NCBI GenBank assembly: GCA_016706255.1
Contig: JADJJZ010000011.1
Span: forward strand, 142,756-206,755
DNA from: Bacteroidota bacterium
GTDB lineage: Bacteria; Bacteroidota; Bacteroidia; Chitinophagales; BACL12
Length of the DNA: 64,000 nt
Direction of reading: 5' to 3'
The position numbers were made by a program, and so were the translations under genes. Of the stretch, positions 47,285 to 55,096 are shown piece after piece. The notes under the pieces were generated by a model that had not been told where the DNA came from, made no database searches, and saw only the letters and a program-made list of their open reading frames with translations. Every line of letters begins with the position of its first letter. Within the stretch, counting starts at the first letter, position 1.

Positions 47285-49438
47285 ATGAAAACATATTTAT
47301 TACTAATTCTAAACACTTTTTTCTTCTTTAATTACTGCTTTTCTCAAGCACCGGCTATTGAGTGGCAGAATACGATTGGGGGCGATAAAGATGAAGCTGT
47401 TACTTCAATAATCCCTACAGCCGATTACGGATATTTTCTGGCAGGTTATTCAAATAGCGATATCAGCGATGATAAAACTGAAAATGCAATCAGTTTTTCT
47501 ACTGATTTTTGGATAATGAAAATAGATTCCTCAGGAAATATTCAATGGCAAAATACCATCGGCGGTTTTGGGTACGACTATCTCTCACATGCTATTGCAT
47601 GTATTGGAGGTGGTTATTTATTAGTAGGATATTCTAACTCTGGAATTTCCGGGGATAAATATGAGCTTGGAAATGGTGGTCATGATATCTGGGTCGTTAA
47701 GGTAAATGCAATAGGCAATATTGAATGGCAAAATACAATTGGTGGCAGTGGGCTCGATGATTGCAGAAGAGTAATTCAGTGCAGTGATGGTAATTATATT
47801 ATTGCAGGTCGATCCGATTCAAATATTTCCGGCGACAAAACTGAAAATAGCCAAGGTGGTTTGGATAATTGGATATTAAAATTAAATAGCACCGGATCTA
47901 TTTTATGGCAAAATACCATCGGAGGGTCTTCAACTGAAACTATAGAAGAGATCATAGAAACTGCGGATAATGAAATTATGGTTTTTGGCGATTCATTCTC
48001 AGATGTATCTGGTGATAAAACAATTCCCTCTTATGGCAACAGAGATTTTTGGGTGCTTAATCTTGATTCTTTGGGAAATATTCTATGGCAAAAAGTAATT
48101 GGCGGAAGTGGCGACGAAATTTTGAATGGTGTTGTTGTCTGTCCCGATGGTGGATATTTATTAGGTGGCAACTCAACATCATCTATATCGGGTGATAAAT
48201 CCGAAATTAATATTGGCGGTTATGATTTTTGGATTGTTAAAATTAGCGATGAAGGAATAGTTGAATGGGAAGAAACAATTGGCGGAATAAGTAGTGATAA
48301 TATATATGCTTTAGAATATTTTAATGATGGTTATATCATAGGTGGTAATTCGCTATCAGGAGTTTCAGGTGATAAAACCGAACCAACGAATGGAGGTTAT
48401 GACTATTGGTTCGTTAAAATTGATAGTCTAGGAAATATAATCTATCAAAAGGCCTATGGGGGAAATAAAGACGATGCCATAGTATGTGCAACTTTAAGTT
48501 TGGATGGTAATCTGATTTTAGGTGGCTATTCATATTCTGGGTTATCAGGCGATAAATCTGAACCCAATCTTGGTGGAACAAATAACTTTGATATCTGGCT
48601 AATAAATTTAATGCCTGAATGCATCCCTGCAACAGAACTCTGCAACTCCCTCGACGACAACTGCAACGGCCTCATCGACGACGGCATCACCGAAACAATT
48701 TCCATATCCGCAGGCGGACCAATTACATTTTGTCAGGGCAGTAGCGTTTCGCTCACTGCAACCTACTCAGGCGCAACTGTGCAATGGAAAAAGAATGGCA
48801 CCAATATCCCCGGTGCAACAAGCGCAACCTATAATGTTACAACAAAAGGAAATTATTCTTGCGTAACCACAAGCGCATGTGGTACAGCAGAATCAACACC
48901 CATTTTCGTCAACGTAATTAAAAACCCCAACGCAAGTATCTCTGCCGGAGGCCCAACAACTTTTTGTGCAGGTGGAAGTGTGGTATTAACTGAAGTTGCG
49001 GTAGCAGGATGTACTTACCAATGGTATAAAGGCGCATCGCCAATTGCAGGTGCAACATCGTTAACGTATACTGCAACTACATCCGGTAATTATAAATGTC
49101 GTGTTACAAAAGCTGCAACAGGTTGTTATAAAAATTCGAATGCTATTGCTGTGAGTGTGCCGTGTAGGGAAGGCTTGCCTGCCGGCGAGGCAGGGGAGTT
49201 GGTGGAAAATGAAACTGTTATATATCCCAATCCTGCATTGAATGTTTTAACCATCAAAACAAATAATAATCAAATTAAAATAATTAATTTATACGATGCA
49301 TTAGGTAGATTAATTAATAGCCAGATCGCTTCCGAAAATGAAGTGTTTTTAAATGTTGAAAATTTACCGGCTGGGACTTATTTTATTCAAATTGTAGAAC
49401 ATCAAATTGTTTCAACATATAATTTCATAAAACAATAA
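47285..49438 (+). CDS. array gene 14: T9SS propeller-MopE-Ig2 protein
   Basis: 717 residues, signal peptide to CFSQ. Seven propeller units (ends DFWIMKI, DIWVVKV, DNWILKL, DFWVLNL, DFWIVKI, DYWFVKI, DIWLINL). GC-rich MopE block at about 48637 (CNSLDDNCNGLIDDG). Ig domain DNA is close to gene 13's, including the shared FCQGSSVSLTATYSGATVQW variant. It carries the same 25-bp in-frame insert (49172-49196) but a different sorting domain (IYPNPALNVLTIKT ... LPAGTYFIQI). So the insert was probably copied together with the Ig block, and the sorting domain was not. Confidence 0.88.
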   Translation: MKTYLLLILNTFFFFNYCFSQAPAIEWQNTIGGDKDEAVTSIIPTADYGYFLAGYSNSDISDDKTENAISFSTDFWIMKIDSSGNIQWQNTIGGFGYDYLSHAIACIGGGYLLVGYSNSGISGDKYELGNGGHDIWVVKVNAIGNIEWQNTIGGSGLDDCRRVIQCSDGNYIIAGRSDSNISGDKTENSQGGLDNWILKLNSTGSILWQNTIGGSSTETIEEIIETADNEIMVFGDSFSDVSGDKTIPSYGNRDFWVLNLDSLGNILWQKVIGGSGDEILNGVVVCPDGGYLLGGNSTSSISGDKSEINIGGYDFWIVKISDEGIVEWEETIGGISSDNIYALEYFNDGYIIGGNSLSGVSGDKTEPTNGGYDYWFVKIDSLGNIIYQKAYGGNKDDAIVCATLSLDGNLILGGYSYSGLSGDKSEPNLGGTNNFDIWLINLMPECIPATELCNSLDDNCNGLIDDGITETISISAGGPITFCQGSSVSLTATYSGATVQWKKNGTNIPGATSATYNVTTKGNYSCVTTSACGTAESTPIFVNVIKNPNASISAGGPTTFCAGGSVVLTEVAVAGCTYQWYKGASPIAGATSLTYTATTSGNYKCRVTKAATGCYKNSNAIAVSVPCREGLPAGEAGELVENETVIYPNPALNVLTIKTNNNQIKIINLYDALGRLINSQIASENEVFLNVENLPAGTYFIQIVEHQIVSTYNFIKQ
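49172..49196 (+). repeat. 25-bp repeat core inserted in frame in array gene 14
   Basis: GGCTTGCCTGCC-GGCGA-GGCAGGGG, one base different from the copy in gene 13 and encoding the same LPAGEAG. The core GCCTGCCGGCGAGGC is an imperfect palindrome, as expected of REP-like elements. Confidence 0.85.
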
Positions 49439-49447
49439 TCAGAAATA

Positions 49448-52400
49448 GTGAAGTATGTTTTTCACATATTTTTAATTTTATTCACCCTCAATGTCAAGGC
49501 TCAACTTGTTGAAATTGAATGGCAGAACACTATCGGAAGTGTAGAAACCGATGGCACTAAAAGTATTATACAAACCAGCGATGGCGGTTATTTAATTGGT
49601 GGAAGTTCTTATTCGGGAATCGGCACTGATAAAACTGAACCATTATTAGGTTTGCAGGATTGTTGGATTATTAAAACTGACAGCATTGGAGCAATTGAAT
49701 GGGAACGAACCCTTGGTGGTGCACAGAATGATTTTGTTACAAGTATTGTTGAATCAGCAACCGGTGGTTATTTAATCGGTGCTATTTCTAATTCAGATAC
49801 TTCTGCAAATAAAACAGAAACTTCTCCCGGTGGCGATTACTGGTTAATTAAATTGGATAATTTAGGAAATATTGAATGGCAAAATTCTATTGGTGGTTTG
49901 GGTGTTGATTACCTTACGGCAATAAACCAGACCTCGGAAGGTGGTTATATTCTTTGTGGTACATCCAACTCCGCCATCTCATTAGATAAAACAGAAAATT
50001 TTATTGGGGAATTTGATTTTTGGATTGTGAAAATAAATGCAATTGGTGAAATAGAATGGCAAAATACCATTGGTGGTGATTTGTTCGAACAACCTGAAGT
50101 TATTTATCAATTAAACGATAATGGATTTATTGTTGGCGGATTTTCGAATTCACACATTTCCGGCGATAAAACTGAAGATTTAATTGGTGAAGATGAGGAT
50201 ACTTATGATTATTGGGTAATTAGACTGGATAGCCTTGGGAATGTGATTTGGCAAAATACAATTGGCGGAACATTAGATGATAATTTATTGGATATTAAAA
50301 GTAGTTCCGATGGCGGGTTTATTTTAGCAGGTTATTCAAATTCTCCAATTTCCGGAGATAAAACAGAATTAGGATGCGATTTATATGACTATTGGGTGGT
50401 TAAAATAGACAGCCTTGGAAATATTGTTTGGCAAAATGTGATTGGTGGTGAAAGCAATGATTTCCTGAATAAACTAATTGCTATGCCTAACGGAAATTTT
50501 ATGTTAGCAGGTTTTTCGAATTCAAACATGTCCTGCGATAAAATGGACATGAATAAGGGCGACTACGACTTTTGGCCGGTATTGATAGATAGTTTGGGTA
50601 ATATTATTTGGCAACAAACTATTGGTGGTGCTGAAGATGAATATTTATATGCAATTGCTCAAACTGATAACGGATGGCCAATTTTAGCCGGTGATTCCGA
50701 ATCCGGAATTTCAGGAGATAAAACAGAACCCAATTATGGCATTTCTACGATTACAGATTTGTGGGTTGTTAAATTTAATGAAACAGGTAATATTCAATGG
50801 CAAAATACCATTATGGGCCCTTATGCTGAATTAGCGGGTAACATAGTTCAATTACCGGACGGCGGATATGCTGTTGGTAGCACATCTTACTCCTCTATTG
50901 GATGTGATAAAACGGAAAATATTGTGGGTGCCTCCGACTATTGGATAATAAAGTTGGATACTGTGGGCAATATTGTTTGGCAAAATACTATTGGTGGTAA
51001 TCAGCCGGATGAATTGAAGGCAATGGTACCAACTTCAGATGGTGGATTATTTTTAAGTGGGAGCTCCTGGTCGCCCATATCGGGTGATAAAACGGAAACA
51101 GTAATTGGTGGTTTGGGTAGCCCTGATTATTGGGTAGTTAAATTAAATGCATTAGGTAATATTGAATGGCAAAATACTATTGGTGGCGAGTATGATGATT
51201 ATTTAGAAACGGCTGCACTAACACCTGATGGTGGTTTTATAATTGGTGGCTCTTCTACTTCTGATATTTCAGAAGATAAATCTGAAAATCATATCGGCGG
51301 ACTTGGCGGCGATTACTGGGTTGTAAAATTGGACAATGTTGGTGCAATTGAATGGGATAATACTATTGGTGGTGAAGACATGGAATCATTATCTGACATA
51401 GCAGTTACAGCTGATGGTGGTTATATTCTTGCCGGTAGCTCATCCTCAGATATAGGTTACGATAAAACTGAAAATGCATTCGGGGGTCGTGATTATTGGA
51501 TAATTAAATTAAATGCTACAGGGGAAATACTATGGCAAAAAACGATAGGCGGCAACTCAGCGGATTTTTTATATACTGTTGAACAAACTTATGATAACGG
51601 ATTTATTTTCGGAGGGATTTCCAATTCTGATATTTCAGGTGTAAAAACCGAAAATTCCATGGGCGATTTTGACTATTGGGTAATTAAAACAGATAGTATT
51701 GGTAATATCGAATGGCAAAATACAATTGGAGGTGATTATGATGATTATTTTGATGAAATAATTCCAATGCCTATAGATAGTACTTATTTAGTTACAGGTT
51801 ATTCTAAATCAGGAATTTCAGGTGATAAAACTGATTCAGTTGGTAGTGCAGATTATTGGGTCGTTAAATTAGATAGCATCGGCAATATTATTTGGGAACA
51901 AACATATGGTGGGACAAAAACCGAGTATTTATCTGGTGGTGCATCCATAACTTCGGACAACGGTTTTATAGTGAATGGAGCTTCCAATTCCGGAATTTCC
52001 GGTGATAAAACAGAAACTGTTTGCGGTGATCCAACAACTTATGATATCTGGATTGTACAACTAAATTGCATCAATCAAACATACTATGCCGACCTTGATG
52101 GCGACGGCTTTGGAAATCTGCTTACAACTCAGTTTGCATGTTATCAACCAACAGGTTATGTGTTAGACAGCACCGATTGTGATGATTTGAATGCATTGAT
52201 TTATCCGGGTGCAATCGAAATTATTAATGACATAGATGACAATTGTAATGCAATTATTGATGAACATAATATTATTGTTAATCAATTCGAAAATGAGGAT
52301 TATTTTATTATATCTCCAAACCCCAATAACGGAACATTCACCTTAAAATTTAATACCAATAATCAGTCATCTATTTTTGTTCAAGTGCTGGATATTCAGG

Positions 52401-52549
52401 GAAAAATTATTTATGAAAATACATTCATTAACTCCGGCAGCCATGCTATGGTGGAGGTTATCACTGGTGACTTAGCAGATGGAATTTATATTTTAAAAGC
52501 AAAGGGCAACAATTTTATCGCGGAACAAAAGTTCATTTTGCAACACTAA
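49448..52549 (+). CDS. array gene 15: double-propeller T9SS protein without Ig domains
   Basis: 1033 residues from a GTG start (MKYVFHIFLILFTLNVKAQ is a good signal peptide; no ATG fits better). Fourteen DYW-type units follow without a break, exactly two sets of seven (the last two end DYWVVKL and DIWIVQL). A full MopE-type region comes next at about 878-940 (YYADLDGDGFGN ... STDCDDL ... DIDDNCNAIIDEH). There are no Ig-like domains. The sorting domain is ISPNPNNGTFTLKF ... LADGIYILKA. It is 9 bp after gene 14 and 202 bp before the next gene, so it probably ends the first operon. Confidence 0.88.
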   Translation: MKYVFHIFLILFTLNVKAQLVEIEWQNTIGSVETDGTKSIIQTSDGGYLIGGSSYSGIGTDKTEPLLGLQDCWIIKTDSIGAIEWERTLGGAQNDFVTSIVESATGGYLIGAISNSDTSANKTETSPGGDYWLIKLDNLGNIEWQNSIGGLGVDYLTAINQTSEGGYILCGTSNSAISLDKTENFIGEFDFWIVKINAIGEIEWQNTIGGDLFEQPEVIYQLNDNGFIVGGFSNSHISGDKTEDLIGEDEDTYDYWVIRLDSLGNVIWQNTIGGTLDDNLLDIKSSSDGGFILAGYSNSPISGDKTELGCDLYDYWVVKIDSLGNIVWQNVIGGESNDFLNKLIAMPNGNFMLAGFSNSNMSCDKMDMNKGDYDFWPVLIDSLGNIIWQQTIGGAEDEYLYAIAQTDNGWPILAGDSESGISGDKTEPNYGISTITDLWVVKFNETGNIQWQNTIMGPYAELAGNIVQLPDGGYAVGSTSYSSIGCDKTENIVGASDYWIIKLDTVGNIVWQNTIGGNQPDELKAMVPTSDGGLFLSGSSWSPISGDKTETVIGGLGSPDYWVVKLNALGNIEWQNTIGGEYDDYLETAALTPDGGFIIGGSSTSDISEDKSENHIGGLGGDYWVVKLDNVGAIEWDNTIGGEDMESLSDIAVTADGGYILAGSSSSDIGYDKTENAFGGRDYWIIKLNATGEILWQKTIGGNSADFLYTVEQTYDNGFIFGGISNSDISGVKTENSMGDFDYWVIKTDSIGNIEWQNTIGGDYDDYFDEIIPMPIDSTYLVTGYSKSGISGDKTDSVGSADYWVVKLDSIGNIIWEQTYGGTKTEYLSGGASITSDNGFIVNGASNSGISGDKTETVCGDPTTYDIWIVQLNCINQTYYADLDGDGFGNLLTTQFACYQPTGYVLDSTDCDDLNALIYPGAIEIINDIDDNCNAIIDEHNIIVNQFENEDYFIISPNPNNGTFTLKFNTNNQSSIFVQVLDIQGKIIYENTFINSGSHAMVEVITGDLADGIYILKAKGNNFIAEQKFILQH

Positions 52550-52590
52550 ATTTGTGGCTGCTATTAAAAATAAATTTATACTTAATGATG

Positions 52591-52612
52591 TATGAATGAA
52601 CGTTCATTCATA
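52591..52612. promoter_or_regulatory. 22-bp palindrome, TetR-operator-like, upstream of array gene 16
   Basis: ATGAATGAACGTTCATTCAT flanked by T and A. It lies in the 202-bp spacer, about 93 bp upstream of the -33 box of gene 16. The TGAATGA...TCATTCA halves resemble operators of TetR-family regulators such as Bacillus FadR. No regulator gene is in the window. Confidence 0.55.
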
Positions 52613-52704
52613 ATACGAAAAACCTTTCCCTCCACAATCAGGTCATTCCAAACCAACTTAATGAGGTATTCCTTAACAAAAAACAACCATTTCGCATCAA
52701 TTTA

Positions 52705-52736
52705 TTTGAAATTTTAAGGTTTTGGCGCTAAATTTC
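52705..52736 (+). promoter_or_regulatory. candidate promoter of array gene 16
   Basis: TTTG at 52705-52708, a 20-nt spacer, then TAAATTTC at 52729-52736, one mismatch from TAnnTTTG. Predicted start is about 10 nt before the ATG at 52752. Spacing and boxes fit the Bacteroidota consensus, and the gene is preceded by the only long spacer so far in the array. Confidence 0.45.
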
Positions 52737-52751
52737 TACAAAATAGATACC

Positions 52752-54887
52752 ATGAAAGTTTTTGCTTTTTGCTCCCTTTTATTTGGTGCACAGCTGCTAA
52801 CAGCCCAGGCGCCCGCCATCGAATGGCAAAACACCATCGGCTCTACACAAGATGATTATATCGAGACAATCAACCAAACTTCCGATGGTGGTTATATTGT
52901 ATGCGGAACGTCGTATGGCGGATTAGGCGGCGATAAAACCGAAAATAAAAAAGGCGAAAACGATTATTGGGTAATTAAATTAAATGCAGATGGTAGTATC
53001 CAATGGCAAAATACCATTCAGGGTAACTCACGCGACCACGGCAAAGTGGCAATTGAAACTACCGATGGCGGCTTTTTGGTTGCAGGTGAATCACTCAGTA
53101 CCGCACAAAATGATAAAACTGAAGCTTCAAATGGATTTGAGGATATCTGGATGCTGAAATTGGATGCAGCAGGTAATATCATTTGGCAAAATACTATCGG
53201 CGGACCTTCAGATGAAACGATGCGTGATGTGATTCAGACAGCAGATGGCGGATATTTATTGCTCACCACTAGTTTAAGTCCAATTGGTGGCGATAAAACA
53301 GAAAGCTCCTCACACAATGATATTTGGTTAATCAAAACTGATGCAATGGGTAATGTTGTTTGGGATAATACAATTACTGCAGTATTTATTGATTATGGAA
53401 TTACAATCCGGGAAGACGAAGACGGTAATTATTTTCTGGGTTGCTCATCATCAAGTGCTATTAGTGGCGATAAAACAGCAACACAAAAAGGCTGGATGGA
53501 TTTGTGGGTAATTAAAATTAACCCTGAAGGTGATATTTTATGGCAGGAAACTTATGGAGGCACTTTTGATGATTCTATGGAAGATTTGCTGCTTACCAGT
53601 GATGGTGGTTTTATTTGTGTAGGTACTTCCACAAGTAATGCAGGCGAAAACAAAACTGAAAACGGATTTGGTGTGCAGGACTGGTGGGTAATTAAAATTG
53701 ACGAACAATTAAATGTTGAATGGGATCGCACTTTTGGCGGCTCAAGTTTCGATTATGCCAAACAAGTGTTAGAAACACCTGAAGGAGATTTTATACTTGC
53801 AGGTTCTTCATCAAGCGGAATTTCCGGTAATAAAACTGTTCCCCTTGCAGGTAGTAGTGATATTTGGTTAATAAAATTAGATGCAAATGGTAATGAAATC
53901 TGGCAAGATGCAATTGGCGGAAATGGTGTTGATCAAACTTGGGAGTTTATCCATACTGCAGACGGTGGATATTGTATTGCAGGTAATTCTGATTCAAATA
54001 TTTCCGGCGATAAAACCGAAAATCATCTCGGTCAATATGATTATTGGGTAGTTAAACTCGCTCCGGATATTTGTGTGCCATCCATTGAAATTTGTAATAC
54101 AATTGACGACGATTGTAACGGAATTATTGATGACGGTTTATTTGAAACTATTTCAATAGAAGCAACCGGCGACACAATTTTTTGTCAGGGAGGTTCTGTT
54201 AATTTAACTGCAACTTATACCGGAATAAGTGTACAATGGAAAAAAAATGGCACCGCAATTCCGGGCGCAACAACTTCAACTTACACGGCTAATAAATCAG
54301 GATATTATACCTGCGAAACAACCGGTGATTGCGGTTCAGCTGAATCTGCACAAATACATGTATTAGTCAATAAAAACCCCAACGCAAGCATCTCAGCCGG
54401 AGGCCCAACAACTTTCTGCGCCGGTGGAAGTGTACTATTAACAGAAGTTGCTGTTGCAGGATGTACCTACCAATGGTATAAAGGCGCATCACCAATTGCA
54501 GGTGCTACAGCATTAACATATACTGCAACTACATCAGGTAATTATAAATGTCGTGTTACCAAAGCGGCAACAGGATGTTTTAAAAATTCAAATGTTATTG
54601 CGGTGAGTGTGCCGTGTAGGGAAGGGGAATCAATCAACCCTCAAACTACATTTACCATTTATCCAAACCCAACCAACGGAACATTTACTATTTCGGATTT
54701 TGCCTTTGTGAATCACTCTTGTCAAATTGAAATTTATAATGCCATCGGTCAACAAATTTATATCCGGGAAATAGCAACAACACAAAACGCGATTGAAGTT
54801 AATCTTTCTAATATTGCTTCAGGAATTTATATCATCAAAATGAGAAGTGGAGCCATTGTGACGGAGCAAAAATTAATTATCGAATAA
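52752..54887 (+). CDS. array gene 16: T9SS propeller-MopE-Ig2 protein, separately transcribed
   Basis: 711 residues from the ATG at 52752 (leader MKVFAFCSLLFGAQLLTAQ); the frame from 52722 runs through the promoter and is rejected. Seven propeller units (ends DYWVIKL, DIWMLKL, DIWLIKT, DLWVIKI, DWWVIKI, DIWLIKL, DYWVVKL). MopE motif CNTIDDDCNGIIDDG at about 447 in AT-rich codons. First Ig-like domain divergent (SIEATGDTIFCQGG), second consensus. Sorting domain IYPNPTNGTFTISD ... IASGIYIIKM. It has its own promoter and a strong terminator, and copies of one palindrome lie at both ends, so it may be regulated apart from the rest. Confidence 0.88.
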   Translation: MKVFAFCSLLFGAQLLTAQAPAIEWQNTIGSTQDDYIETINQTSDGGYIVCGTSYGGLGGDKTENKKGENDYWVIKLNADGSIQWQNTIQGNSRDHGKVAIETTDGGFLVAGESLSTAQNDKTEASNGFEDIWMLKLDAAGNIIWQNTIGGPSDETMRDVIQTADGGYLLLTTSLSPIGGDKTESSSHNDIWLIKTDAMGNVVWDNTITAVFIDYGITIREDEDGNYFLGCSSSSAISGDKTATQKGWMDLWVIKINPEGDILWQETYGGTFDDSMEDLLLTSDGGFICVGTSTSNAGENKTENGFGVQDWWVIKIDEQLNVEWDRTFGGSSFDYAKQVLETPEGDFILAGSSSSGISGNKTVPLAGSSDIWLIKLDANGNEIWQDAIGGNGVDQTWEFIHTADGGYCIAGNSDSNISGDKTENHLGQYDYWVVKLAPDICVPSIEICNTIDDDCNGIIDDGLFETISIEATGDTIFCQGGSVNLTATYTGISVQWKKNGTAIPGATTSTYTANKSGYYTCETTGDCGSAESAQIHVLVNKNPNASISAGGPTTFCAGGSVLLTEVAVAGCTYQWYKGASPIAGATALTYTATTSGNYKCRVTKAATGCFKNSNVIAVSVPCREGESINPQTTFTIYPNPTNGTFTISDFAFVNHSCQIEIYNAIGQQIYIREIATTQNAIEVNLSNIASGIYIIKMRSGAIVTEQKLIIE

Positions 54888-54904
54888 ACAATTTTTTATA
54901 AGGT

Positions 54905-54962
54905 AAAGGCAGAGATTCGTATTGTGAATGAACGTTCATTCATAATATGAATCTCTGCCTTT
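54905..54962 (+). terminator. 58-nt hairpin terminator containing the TGAATGAACGTTCATTCA palindrome
   Basis: The two halves pair along the whole length about 54933.5: AAAGGCAGAGATTC (54905-54918) with GAATCTCTGCCTTT (54949-54962), then an inner 14 bp with two G-T wobbles that ends in the palindrome 54925-54942. A T tract follows to 54964. It starts 17 bp after the stop of gene 16. The embedded palindrome matches the 52591 site, so the element may be both terminator and operator. Confidence 0.8.
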
Positions 54963-55096
54963 TTCACATCCCGGCAGCAAGTTGGCGGTTGCATTCCCTA
55001 ATTGAATGCGGCATTTCACATCAAAAATGGCTGATTTCACACAGTTATACACCTAAACCCGGCAGGAAATCGGTATTTTTAGGGGAAACATACATC

